The notes under the pieces are model-generated. The model did no database searches. It had not been told where the DNA came from and was given only the letters and a program-made list of their open reading frames with translations. Below, piece by piece: positions 25,230-36,748 of a stretch of 64,000 bases of DNA; the first letter of the stretch is position 1, and each line of letters starts with the position of its first letter. The DNA comes from Datnioides undecimradiatus (lineage: Eukaryota; Chordata; Actinopteri; Lobotiformes; Datnioididae): the NCBI GenBank assembly GCA_008933995.1, contig WARS01000036.1, positions 666,001-730,000 of the forward strand, written 5' to 3'. Both the position numbers and the translations under genes were made by a program.

Positions 25230-28200
25230 TCATCCCAGCACAGGTCTGAGGTCCACAGTGACAGGCTGAGGGTTGAAGTGAGTTCCAAAGGAGAAGCAGT
25301 TTCCTCCCCCACCTATCAAAAGCAGCTCTGGTTCCTCTGGGTCCAAAAGCTCAGAGCAGAATGAGTGGAGCATCAGAGGCCAGGGCACCGAGGTCTAGAG
25401 ATGGCAGAGGACACATTATTTATCATTTAGCATCTTGTTAGACAACTTACAGTGATGGATTGTTAACTAGTTACTTCAGATGAAGCACTTGATGCCACCT
25501 TTCAGGCAACAAACCCATTCTGCTCAATTACCGTGTCCAGACGGAACTCCACGCTGCTGTGTGTGGTGAGGTTGACAACGACACCACCTGGCACAGCATC
25601 TGAATGCAGCCAAACTCCACCAACCACAACCAGCTGTTCACTGATCACATGGGCCGAATGAGAGTACCTGAAACGCAGCAAGTCGTTCCAGGCTTTATTC
25701 CACTTCAGTGGGCGGTCTTCATTCTTTTTGTCAAAGGCTTCAAAAAACAACTGACCTGGGAACAGGAGGCGGCTGCACGTCTAGTCTTTCCCAGGAGAAG
25801 CCTCTCTCACTTGGCCTTAACACCACTGTGTCCCCTAGTGGCACTCCTCTTCTGTCCAGTCCTCCGAACACCACCACACCTCCTTGATAGGAACATGCAG
25901 AGTGGGAATGGCGGGCCTCTGGCGATGCGCCCTCTACTGGGATCTGTAAATATTGTACACACACACATGCACACAGCGTCATGGAAGAACATTTTCATAC
26001 TCTTGCTCTGACAAGAACGAACCTATTCATATGAATTGTTCTTGCATGAGGCTCAACATCATTTATAATGGAGGAGGAGAATGGAAGATTATTTAAATTC
26101 TTGCAGCGTTGCCGTGCGTGGTGTTTAAAGAACTTTACTCTAGATAGATAACACACAGGTAGAGACTAGGCAAACCTCAGTCCAGTGCTGCTGGTCTTGA
26201 CACAAGAAGTAGCAGTCGCCCAGAGCTGCCTCTGAGTCATTCTTCCCACCAAACACAAACATATATTCTTTACCTGCAGGAGACGATAGGAGAGTTTTTG
26301 TAGAATAATGAAGAAAGGATGAAAATAAACAAGTGAGCCCAAGAAAAAAATGAAATCACATAAGACTTTTTATCTCACCATTGTGACTGACTGTGGTAGC
26401 AGTGTGCCTCCATCTTGACGGTGGTGGATCGCCTGTGCAAACCACATGCTCTACGCAAAGTTTCACCGTGTCCAGGTTCTCCGGGTCGAGGGGAGCAGGT
26501 GTCCCGTCAGTGTCCAGGGTCACCTTGAGAAGGCTTCTGATTGGGTTGAGTGGAGAGGAGCGACCACCGTACACCATAATCCCTCCTCCGGGAAGAGGGG
26601 TAACAGTGTGGTAGAGCCGAACACCTGGAGGGAGGCAACACAACAACCAGCTGTTCACACTCGAGCTGAAATGATTATCGACATTACTGAATAATGTGAT
26701 TTATACAGATGCCTCAGTCACAGGCGCCTGAGTGAGAGAGACATTTACTGCCACTTAGGCTGGAACTAGAGTCCTGCGTGATGATTCAACAGGAAGAGTT
26801 GTGAAAGAGTCAAATGTACTACAGCCAGAGAACAACAGGAATCAGTATGTCCTCTCACCCAGATCTACAGATGGTTCCACACTGACAGACCTCCACTTTT
26901 CCTGCGTCCGGAGCAGAAGCCTCGTCAGCACCCCTCGGCCTCCTCTGCTACAGCCTCCTGTTAGCAGAACCTGCCTTGGGCTTACCAACGAGGTAGCCAT
27001 CCCCAGCCCCTCCATACAAACTGGTGTGGTCCGCACACTCAGGCCTGTGGGGCTCCAAGATGGACAAATGGAGGACACTGGAGATACTGAGACAAAGATA
27101 CACACCTGAGAACTGTATGCACGACATGTGGACAAAGTGTTTTAAATGACTCAAAGATATCAGAAAACATTTGTTAGCTGGAGGTGCTTATTTCTGATAA
27201 GAGGGAAATGAAGTGATGGATACCTGGAGGATGTGTAAGTAAAGCCTGTGCCATCAGAGAGCCTCGGGATGCCGTGAGAATGAAGTAGTGGGAGCATTTC
27301 TGGTGCCACTCCTGAGGGTGGACACACACAGAGAGTACGGCAGAGAGACGACACAAGCCCGCAGAATGTGAGGCGCGTTTCAGCAGCTCACCTCATGCTC
27401 GTCGAAAGGCTCCAGGCTCTCCACTCTGCATCTCTCCTCCTCGGGGACCAGCCCAAGATAGAACGCATTCATATCCAGACACACACACTGCTCCCATCCC
27501 TGAAAACAGTGAGACATATTAATGTGGTTAAACATTTGTGTGAAGAGAAAAACCACATTTTATCATCCACCTCTGAAGTAAACGCCTGCATACTGGCCTT
27601 GTTCAGGAACCTGTGTCTCTGTGCAGCAGTGTCTGGGTATTGTCGGAGGGCATGCAGAATTGAATTGAGCTTCAGGAAATGATCTTGCATGATGCAACCG
27701 AAGGGATCGTGTGGGTGTATCTGCTCGTACATGACGAAGAGCGACTGTGGCAGGAGCTTTGCCGCCCAACTAATCACAGCATCTGACCTGGGAAAACACG
27801 GAACATATGAACATTGCAAACATTCCTGTTAAAGCCATACAGTGGGGCAAAAAAGTATTTAGTCAGCCAGCAATTGTGCAAGTTCTCCCACTTTAAAAGA
27901 TGAGAGAGGCCTGTAATTTTCATCATAGGTATACTTCAACTATGAGAGACAGAATGAGGGGAAAGAATCCAGGAAATCACATTGTAGGATTTTTAATGAA
28001 TTAATTGGTTAATTCCTCGGTAAAATAAGTATTTGGTCACCTACAAACAAGCAAGATTTGTGGCTCTCACAGATCTGTAACTTCTTCTTTAAGAGGCTCC
28101 TCTGTCCTCCACTCGTTACCTGTATTAATGGCATCTGTTTGAACTCGTTCTCAGTATAAAAGACACATGTCCAGAACCTCAAACAGTCACACTCCAAACT

Positions 28201-31200
28201 CCACTATGGCCAAGACCAAAGAGCTGTCAAAGGACACCAGAAACAAAATTGTAGACCTGCACCAGGCTGGGAAGACTGAATCTGCAATAGGTAAACAGCT
28301 TGGTGTGAAGAAATCAACTGTGGGAGCAATTATTAGAAAATGGAAGACATACAAGACCACTTATAATCTCCCTCGATCTGGGGCTCCACGCAAGATCTCA
28401 CCCCGTGGGGTCAAAATGATCACAAGAACGGTGAGCAAAAATTCCAGAACCACACGGGGGGACCTAGTGAATGACCTGCAGAGAGCTGGGACCAAAGTAA
28501 CAAAGGCTACCATCAGTAACACACTATGCCGCCAGGGACTCAAATCCTGCAGTGCCAGACGTGTCCCCCTGCTTAAGCCAGTACATGTCCAGGCCCGTCT
28601 GAAGTTTACTAGAGAGCATTTGGATGATCCTGGAGAGCATTTGGATGATCCTGAAGAGCATTTGGATGATCCTGAAGAGTATCTGGATGATCCTGAAGAG
28701 TATCTGGATGATCCTGAAGAGTATTGGGAGAATGTCATATGGTCAGATGAAACCAAAATAGAACTTTTTGGTAAAAACTCAACTTGTCGTGTTTGGAGGA
28801 GAAAGAATGCTGAGTTGCATCCAAAGAACACCATACCCACTGTGAAGCATGGGGATGGAAACATCATGCTTTGGGGCTGTTTTTCTGCAAAGGGACCAGG
28901 ATGACTGATCCATGAAAAGGAAAGACTGAATGGGGCCATGTATCGTGAGATTTTGAGTGAAAACCTCTTTCCATCAGCAAGGGCATTGAAGATGAAACGT
29001 GGCTGGGTCTTTCAGCATGACAATGATCCCAAACACACCGCCCGGGCAACGAAGGAGTGGCTTCGAAGCATTTCAAGGTCCTGGAGTGGCCTAGCCAGTC
29101 TCCAGATCTCAACCCCATAGAAAATCTTTGGAGGGAGTTGAAAGTCCATGTTGCCCAGCGACAGCCCCAAAACATCACTGCTCTAGAGGAGATCTGCATG
29201 GAGGAATGGGCCAAAATACCAGCAACAGTGTGTGGAAAACCTTGTGAAAACGTTTGACCTCTGTCATTGCCAACAAAGGGTATATAACAAAGTATTGAGA
29301 TGAACTTTTATTATTGACCAAATACTTATTTTCCACCATAATTTGCAAATAAATTCTTTAAAAATCAGACAATGTGATTTTCTGGATTTTTTTTTTTCTC
29401 ATTCTCTCATAGTTGAGGTATACCTATGATGAAAATTACAGGCCTCTCTCATCTTTTTAAGTGGGAGAACTTGCACAATTGGTGGCTGACTAAATACTTT
29501 TTTGCCCCACTGTATGTTCCTGGCTAGGATTATTATGATGAGGAATGAGCTGCACACTGAGTGTTGTCCGATCTTATATATTATGTTTGCACATAGAGAG
29601 TGATATTGTCCCCTAAATAGACCAAACACCTTACCACTGTGTTTCCATGTAGGTAAGCACCACTTCAGAGAGAATCAGGGTGGGGACAGTCCAGTCCAGC
29701 CCAGCTGCTGCCAGAGCCTCTTCCACCTGGGACTCCTCTCTAATATCCACCCCAAGCAGGTGGTACTGACCACTAGACACATATTCAGGTCCTGAAGACA
29801 GAGAGGCAGGCGTGTACCTGCTGCATGAAATCTACCATCACCTACGACATGTGCATTTTTGCAAACTGCAGAGAAGAAAACAAAACCTCTTTGAATTTGT
29901 TGTGCGTGAAGGGAATTACAGACCTGTGAGAGAAGGTGCATTGGAGTCTAACATTCCGCTCAGGGTAGTGTTGGAGCTGATCAGAGCAGCCTTGCGTCGG
30001 GTGACATCAGGGAAATCCACCTCAAACACAGTAGCCCCGCCGAGCGCCTTATCAGCCCGCAGGCGAAAGTACAGCGAGTCGAACCCTGCGCCCAGAGACA
30101 AAATCTGAAAAAGGGGGAAGGACACACAGTGGCGTATAAAACACAAAATCCTTCGTAATGCAAACCTTAAATACAAGTGTTGGAAATGATACGGTTAACT
30201 CGCCTGCCGCTTGGGGCAGTTCTCGGTAACGTATAGGAACCTCTTCACACAGTGGTCAACAGCTCTCCAGCGCACATAGTAGCCCCTATAAAATGCAAAT
30301 ACAACACAGCCATTATCATACACTGTATATAATGTTCTGTATATTCTGTATTATAGTTCAGGTCTGTAACCTGAACTATAACATGGACTAAACTACTTTA
30401 GGTCTACCCTCAGTGTGTTATTTGCTGTCAATGATAACAGCAGTTATTATTAATTTACACTGGTTTTATTACCTTATAGAACATATTAAGTATTTCAACA
30501 TATTGTGGGGTAGTAAACCTTACTGTAGGCAACTTAAATGACTGCCTGATGCTTAACACACCTTCACCCTCTATGGCTTTGCTTATTGTAAAGCTGTGAC
30601 TCCTGCAAGTTTCCTTTACATGAGTGATTCCATTCCATCCCGAGTCTGCTTGAATTGTTTGCACTTCCTGCACATGTATTTAATGTCCTCAACAAAGCAA
30701 CGGTCGCTCATGCACAGCCGGACAGGACAAGATCGAGATCCCCGCTGACCTGTTGATGAGTGGGGCTCTCCTGGCCACTTTGCACACGAAGTGTTGGAGG
30801 AAGGCATCCCGGAAGTAGCCCAGGGCTGCGGCAGACACCTTGCTCACCACACTGCTGTCATTGGTTCCCTGTACCTGCGACCATCGTAAAAACAAAAACA
30901 AAAAAAACAATAATAGGTTAAAAAAAAAGCTGTATGGAAAATGTACATACGCATTTCTGGCAACATGTATTTACGGGGGCAACACAACTAGTAGCGATCA
31001 AATGCAGTAATAAAGCCGCTCTGTGAGATTACTGATGCAGTCATGTGTAAGTTGCATTGTACTGCTGCAATGGGCTGAGATCAAGCTAAGTTAAGCACTT
31101 CATATACTGTTTGATAGCTTAATTGATAACGATGGTTCATATTTTATGAAGACAGCGGGTTTTGCACATGAAATCTTCATGTGTAGCAGTATTTTAAGCT

Positions 31201-31299
31201 GTCAGGTAAATGCAGAGGAGTAAAAAGTTAGGTTGCATTTCTTGGATGAGGCGGTCTTACCGCGGCGTCCCTCCGCTGCTTCCTGTTCGTGGTGGGCAT
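25230..31299 (-). CDS. lcmt2: tRNA wybutosine-synthesizing protein 4 / leucine carboxyl methyltransferase 2
   Basis: TYW4 uses S-adenosylmethionine to finish wybutosine at position 37 of tRNA-Phe. Fourteen coding exons on the minus strand: 31261-31299, 30750-30874, 30204-30285, 29924-30104, 29635-29791, 27571-27787, 27392-27499, 27224-27311, 26859-27105, 26379-26624, 26176-26273, 25756-25943, 25532-25667 and 25230-25394. The methyltransferase half carries the SAM-binding motif [10 protein letters not shown] near residues 83-92. The C-terminal half is a kelch beta-propeller (repeats with GG and RHSHSA motifs). With one extra base in exon 9 (near 26986) ignored, the length is 691 aa; human is 686. 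Intron 3 has a GC donor (CAG|gcgagt). The exon 6 end is ambiguous: the GT donor at 27571 adds nine residues, while ending at 27598 would need a poor GC donor. A Tc1 element sits in intron 5. Confidence 0.92.
27840..28039 (+). repeat. Left terminal inverted repeat of the Tc1 element
   Basis: It matches the reverse complement of 29315-29512. The outer 115 bases differ at only a few positions. Similarity then decays but resumes at the inner AATAAGTATTTGGTCA, in keeping with the inner/outer direct-repeat organisation of long-TIR Tc1 elements. Confidence 0.9.
28206..29258 (+). pseudogene. Tc1-like transposase, disrupted
   Basis: Translation from ATG 28206 gives the N-terminal paired-like helix-turn-helix ([15 protein letters not shown] onward). 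A GRPR-like hinge (SGAPRKIS) and the first catalytic Asp in IWSDETK follow. The frame is cut by a TGA at 28902-28904, in a context where relatives have an Arg (likely CGA to TGA at a CpG). It resumes in the same frame with the second Asp (HDNDPKHTA). It then shifts near 29070, after which the final catalytic part ([11 protein letters not shown], the E of DD34E) continues in another frame. A further shift near 29245 removes the normal end. The enzyme is therefore inactive as it stands. An in-frame 21-bp repeat array lies inside (separate entry). Confidence 0.93.
28614..28718 (+). repeat. 21-bp minisatellite (five units) inside the transposase ORF
   Basis: Five tandem 21-base units, each encoding E[HY]LDDP[GE], lie just before the first catalytic block. 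Related transposases have a single EHLDDPE-type segment here. The array has expanded by whole units and so keeps the frame. The last units carry a CAT to TAT (H to Y) change. Confidence 0.92.
29315..29512 (-). repeat. Right terminal inverted repeat of the Tc1 element
   Basis: It is the inverted partner of 27840-28039 and ends in CCCCACTG followed by the TA duplication. Confidence 0.9.
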
Positions 31300-31930
31300 G
31301 ATCTCCACAAGGTGTCACATCACTCTGCAGGTAAACCGCGCGCAGAGCGCACAAAAAGTGTTGATCGGGAGGTTTTGGGGTACTCAGCGGACTCCACTCA
31401 TTCGCAGTAATACAACATCCTTCACGTGGGAACGACTTCCGAGCGCCTTCCTGTCTGCGCTCCTCCTGGCGCCCCCAGCGGCCTGGAGCCCACTACAACA
31501 ACGTGTTTCCTTAAATTAATGTTTCCTCAAATTAATGTCATTTACAGTCCAAATCATTAAACTACAACATTAGAGATAATATTCGTCAGCACATTCAGTC
31601 GCGGTGGTGATATGTTGGGCTGGGCCACGATTGTGATCATCATTCATTATTCATACTCGTTACTGTGCACAGTTATACAGTCAAACGCCGATGATCGGGG
31701 TGTGTTTTCGGCGGTGAACAGAATCGAAAGTGAGGAATGTGGAAATCTGGACAGTCACTGAAGGATCCGTTGGGTAATGCGGTTCTTCTTTACGCGCTTG
31801 ACAATGCGGCACCCAGTGCGCCTGCGCCGTTTTACAGGAAGTGTTAACATTTTCTTTAACCAGCTGATAGCCAAATTGTCAACAGTTAAGCCTGCGATAC
31901 CCGCGCCGCTGAAACGACGGTAAACACGGT
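31300..31930. promoter_or_regulatory. Divergent promoter region lcmt2/rab5
   Basis: On the lcmt2 side there is a CACGTG E-box at 31423-31428 and a minus-strand ETS core (CTCGGAAGT) near 31435-31443. On the rab5 side there is an NRF1-like TGCGCCTGCGCC at 31817-31828 and an ETS site ACAGGAAGTG at 31834-31843. The noncoding first exon of rab5 probably ends near AACGACG|gtaaac at about 31919. No TATA box is seen. These are typical housekeeping promoter features. Confidence 0.55.
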
Positions 31931-32868
31931 AAATATCTAGAGATCCCCCCCTGACTAGCCTGATCTTGTTCAGATGGACGTGTTGTGCGTGTGTATTTGA
32001 TTGGGCGTCGAAATATAAAGCGTTGATTCAGTTACGTCTCGTCCGACCTGAGTGGTCGGAGCGGTGTCACGTTAGCACATAACGCAAAATAAGGGAAGCT
32101 GATCTGATAACATTTAATGTGGGAGCGGCATTAACGCCGATAGTGACAGAGTGCAGGAATGCCAGTACATGACGCTGAGGACCGAGGACTGTTTCAGATG
32201 ACTAATGTGCTGCAGTGATGGATGTCCGGCTGTGTTTGTCTGTGCGGTGGGAGACAGCAGGCTGAGGCGCAGCATCTCCGTTCAGCTTAAGTTTCACTGC
32301 GGGATAATGGGACGCGGCTTGCAACGGGCAGCGTTATCAAACATGGCTCTGATTCGGTGAGGCGAAGTGCGGTGGGACATGCGGGGGCTGGGGAACGCAG
32401 GGTGTCCCTCGCTATCCCTTGGTGTCACGCCAAATAGATCTCCACCCTTCCATGTCAAAGTCTAATCTTTAGACTGGACTGGAGGTAGTTATGATAAGAC
32501 AGCGTGTGTGAGGCAGGGAACATTCAGGGCTGGTAAGTGTAAAGCAGAGCAAACCTGCATGTCGCTATTCTTTGAATTCATCTCAGATGCCATCACAAAT
32601 AGAAATCCCCAGCCTTTAGGCTTAAGTGGTGCGCAGGAAGGGGCTTTTATTGCCTTGAGTAAGAAAGAAAAGTGTATATGAGGTAAGGCATGATGTAATC
32701 TTGCACCACAACAAAACCTTTCACTCCTTTACTCAGACAAAACAAGGGCTGAAGACAGGTCAAGACACCATCAACGAGACGTGATTGCACTCTTGTTTAG
32801 AAGGCAGCGCAAGTGCTCCGCTCCAGGGAGGAGGCCCAGCCCCCCTGCCGTCTCCTACACGGGCCAGC

Positions 32869-34397
32869 ATGAGCTCCAGAGGGAGTGGAGGCCGCACCAA
32901 CGGCACCCTACCACAGACCAAGATCTGCCAGTTCAAGTTGGTGCTGCTGGGCGACATGGCCGTGGGCAAGTCCAGCCTGGTGCTGCGTTTCGTCAAGGGA
33001 CAGTTTGACGAGTTCCAGGAGACAACCATCGGAGGTGAGGTCTGGGAAATGTGGACTGTGTGTGACGGGGCACTTTGAAGAAGTAGCAGAAGGATGGGGA
33101 TGGTTAGGTTTGAGAGCAGCGGGTGACCTGTCATTTCCCCTCCGTATATCCAGCTGCTTTCCTGGCTCAGTCCGTGTGCCTAGACGACACCACAGTGAAG
33201 TTTGAGATCTGGGACACTGCAGGACAAGAGCGATACCATAGCCTGGCTCCCATGTACTACCGCGGTGCTCAGGCTGCTATTGTTGTTTTTGACATCACCA
33301 AGCCGGTATAGTATTAATAGCTTCATTGGTTAATGGTTGCGCTGTGTATGCTGATGATTTGTTTGACATTTGTGCTTGTTTGTGCAGGAAACCTTTGAGA
33401 GAGCCAAGGCCTGGGTGAAGGAGCTGCAGAGGCAGGCCAGTCCTAACATCGTTATTGCCCTGGCTGGGAACAAGGCTGATCTGGCAGAGAGGAGACTAGT
33501 AGAGTATGAGGTACTACAACCCCTGTTTGTGGACTACAGCCCAAACTAACCACTGAAGTTGGATGTTTTATCAGTTAATGTATTTTATTGGCTCTATGAG
33601 TAATAGAAGAGGCCATAGTCAGGCTGAGTAAGGCTGGGAATGAATGCGATTGCTCTTCTATTGTCAGGCTCATGCTTGTGTGAATAACCTTACAGCCTGA
33701 TTACAACAGAGCACGAGTCTGTCAAAGAAACTGATCTGATGTCCGCACCTTGAACTTTAAACCCCTTTTTTAACCAAACTGATCTGACTGCGTTCAAGCA
33801 CAAGTGGAAAGTCCTTATGAGTCAGCTGCTGCCTAATGATGCACTCAAGAGCAGTTTTGTCACAATATGGAACATTAGCAGCTGCAGAGGCTGCACTTTA
33901 CAGCAGAGTAATGCAGCCAGAAGTCCTCTGCTCAGTGCCTGCTACTGGCAGCTGTAGACTTGATTCTGTTGTTTGAGGGTTTTCAAATGACTGCTGATCT
34001 GAATTTGTATTTGTCCGTGTGCTGCCAAAGGAAGCGCAGACATATGCTGAAGACACTGGCCTGCTCTTCATGGAGACCTCTGCCAAGACAGCCATGAACG
34101 TCAATGAGCTCTTCCTGGCCATAGGTGAGTGTCCCCCCATTTACATTTGAACTAAAAATCAAGAGCTTTACTTCGGAGGTGAATTGGACGTCGTGTGTCA
34201 TGTATTTGAAGCTGATTTTTGAATATAAAGTTGGATTTATGTGAACTCTAAGACTGATTTGTCAAAATGTTCTTTAAACAGCAAAAAAGATGCCAAAAAC
34301 AGACACCCAAAACCCTACACATGCAGCGCGGCATCGGGGCGTCAACCTCCAGGACCCAGATGCCCACTCTACCAGAGCCTGCTGTGGTGGGAACTAG
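32869..34397 (+). CDS. rab5b: Rab5-family small GTPase (most like Rab5B)
   Basis: Rab5 controls early-endosome fusion and clathrin-coated vesicle traffic. Five coding exons: 32869-33034, 33154-33305, 33388-33510, 34031-34124 and 34282-34397, giving 216 aa. GTPase motifs are the P-loop GDMAVGKSS (28-36), WDTAGQE (75-81), NKAD and ETSAK. The switch and effector region is typical of Rab5. The tail ends CCGGN, so the prenylated cysteine pair sits one residue further from the end than in mammalian Rab5 (CCSN). Two P-loop residues (DM) replace the ES of mammalian Rab5A/B/C. Residues such as VEYEEAQ, KTAMNVN and LFLAI match RAB5B best, but a fourth paralogue absent from mammals is possible. A noncoding leader exon ends the 5' UTR; the acceptor before the coding exon is at 32736/32737. 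Confidence 0.93.
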
Positions 34398-36665
34398 ACC
34401 TCCAAAGCTCCCACCAGTATTCCACCATCCACACACCACAGCCCTTCAAACCATCCTTTCTCCTTCAACCAACTTACAGGGGTGGGCCTGGTGTGGGGAA
34501 ACCCAGAATCCACTCACCCCCCCTACCCTCCATTCATCCTCCTGTCCAAGCAGACAAAACCAGAGACAGATATTCAAAGGGGAGAATCAGAGGAAAGGAA
34601 GAACAAGCAGAGATGGAGGAGAGGACACAATATTTCACATCCGTGTCTCTTGCCCACCAACTGAGATTCTGCATTTGGAAATGACGAGGGGAGGTATGGC
34701 TCGGACTGAGGTTGAGAGGAGGAAAATAAAGAATGTGGAAGGCAGTGGCAAGCCCGTCGTAGTATTTAGCACTAATGGTGAATTTGCTTTTGTTTTCATT
34801 CAAATTTGCATCTTTTGAGTCACAGTGCTGACCGCGTAAACGTGCACACAAGGTAAGCAGCACATGCTGGCGAGAGGCCACGAAAGGAAAGGAGAGGGAA
34901 AAAAAAGGGTCAGGACAGAAAATAAAGAAGCCAAATGGCGGAGCTGGCTGCGGCTGCTTTCTTCTTCTCCTTTTGTCACTTTGCTTTGGTCCCGGTCATG
35001 AATCAATCAAATCCCGCTGTGAATAATGCCACGTGTTGTACCACTGGAATGATCCCATAATTCATAATCCCTCTCTGTCCTGCCCGACCTTCCTCGGTCG
35101 TCACTGGCACTGCCCAGATCCACATCAGATAAGACCCTTGACACGGTTCGCCCGACGTCACTCAATTTGTACGTATTTATTGTCCAGTGTTTTGATTTCT
35201 CTCGACCGCAGGTAGTGATGCTCCAGCATCTCTCTGCAGCGCTGCTTCCACTTCCACTCCAACTCTACTTTTGTCCAGGTATAAAACTTAAATTCAGTAT
35301 GTGAGGCAGACACTTCGACTCCAACAGAGTTCTGATTTCAAGAGCTTGTCTCTCCAAGGTTGATTATTTCTCACGCTGTGTATCTCAGATGCGTTTGGTC
35401 CGACAGACTTGCTTGTTTGGTGAAAGATTGCTGAAATGCAGTGTTCCTTGCTCGAGTTCTTATAAGGAAAACAATGGGCACTGCAGGCCACATCTCCCTA
35501 TACCAACAATATAGACGTGATATGGAGCGTATATGACTTTAATATTGTTATGTATGAGCAGGGAACTGTGGGCTCTGACTGCTTATGTACATGGCAGTAG
35601 CAGAGAACATGTCCCTCAAACACAAAGCAGGATTGCATCAATTGGACAGACTGAATCCTGAATAAACAGCTTAGTCTCACGTCTCAGTTATCGCAGTGAG
35701 TGATGGGTCTGAGTAGCAGGAAGTGTGGTAGACCATCGATGGCCTTGCCCTGATGAAATGATTAATATGATTGATTAATATTGGCAGTGGATTGAATGCC
35801 GGGCTGGTGTGTAACAAAACTGTGCCATTCCCCACAGAAGAGAACATCTGTCCACCTTGTGTTTGATGTGTCCCTCGTCTGTCGCTCGTCCAACGGCTAA
35901 GTTGTCGGCGAACACGGAATCGCGGTGATCTCAAATGGTTTTACCGATTCATTTAACTTTGCGTGAGTTGCGTGCTTGGTTGCGGTCCGCGGCTTGGCTG
36001 AGGGAAAACACATAAGGAATTGATGAAAACACAAAAAAATCAGAAGTGCCTCTTCCCAGTTGTTTTTCGTTAGGTGTGCGCTTCGTAGGCAAACTGCAAG
36101 AAAATCATTTCCCTGACATCGGCTTGTACCATACACCAATAACCCGGCACCCTGTCATTAGGCTATACTGTGTTGGCTCTTTGTATGGATGTAAAGAGAT
36201 CTTGTTGAATACACTGTATGTTATATATTGTCTTAATTTTAATGAAGTGTATCATTATAGCAGAGCACACTTGTGAACCGGGAATGGATTGTTTAAGGAC
36301 TCTAATCAATGTTATAAATCTGTTTGATTTCAACAAATGTTGGTGTCCAGGAAAATCTTTGGCTTGGTTCAGAGTTTTCATTTTGATGAAAATGTGTAAT
36401 GAGGGGCCTCAGATTAGGATTTGAACTACAACGCTAATTACAGTCAGTATTCAAATAAAGCTCAAATGATTTGCTCTTCCCCACAGGACACTAACAGCTC
36501 ATCACCTTATTTACATTGAACAGGATTCACCTCTTCATTCTTCAGCGATCACAGTAGTTTCAGTGTTTATGTGCACTTCAGATGACAGAGGTCCTTAAAA
36601 TAAGACTTGATTTTTCGTCAGCACCTCGAGTATGTAGTGTTCAATAAAGCTGTGAATGGCGCTTC
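34398..36665 (+). other. rab5b: rab5 3' UTR
   Basis: About 2.25 kb of noncoding sequence runs from the stop codon to an AATAAA at 36643-36648. An earlier AATAAA lies near 34919 (AAAATAAAGAAG) and another near 36456. Alternative ends are possible. No coding sense is seen. Confidence 0.5.
36643..36648 (+). terminator. rab5b: Candidate distal rab5 poly(A) signal
   Basis: AATAAA followed by a GT-rich stretch. It faces the dbr1 signal 95 bp away. Confidence 0.5.
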
Positions 36666-36742
36666 GAGTGCGGAGCCACGACTGCTTGTCTTTCGCTTGC
36701 CTTGTGCCTCAGAAGTGAAACAACCGACACCAACAGCCACGT

Positions 36743-36748
36743 TTTATT
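36743..36748 (-). terminator. dbr1: Candidate dbr1 poly(A) signal
   Basis: AATAAA on the minus strand lies about 400 bp past the dbr1 stop codon. Confidence 0.5.

Larger units (their letters stand above)
27840..29512 (+). mobile_element. Tc1/mariner-family transposon, long terminal inverted repeats, in lcmt2 intron 5
   Basis: The element begins CAGTGGGG and ends CCCCACTG, with a TA dinucleotide on both sides (27838-27839 and 29513-29514), the target-site duplication of the Tc1/mariner superfamily. The terminal inverted repeats are about 200 bp long (27840-28039 and 29315-29512). The outermost 115 bases are nearly identical between ends. The element carries one defective transposase gene on the plus strand, opposite to lcmt2. 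It is about 1.67 kb, the usual size for a near full-length copy. Confidence 0.95.

Noticed and set aside
26971-26986. GT...AG micro-intron in lcmt2 exon 9
   Set aside because: A 15-nt intron is far below the vertebrate minimum and, being a multiple of three, would not restore the frame; a one-base indel explains the data better.
28614-28718. Possible CRISPR-like array
   Set aside because: The units are contiguous with no spacers and are read in frame as part of a transposase; this is eukaryotic DNA.
28361-28939. 192-codon antisense frame in the transposon
   Set aside because: It is the shadow of the transposase gene; the SRYSSGS repeats are the antisense of the 21-bp minisatellite.
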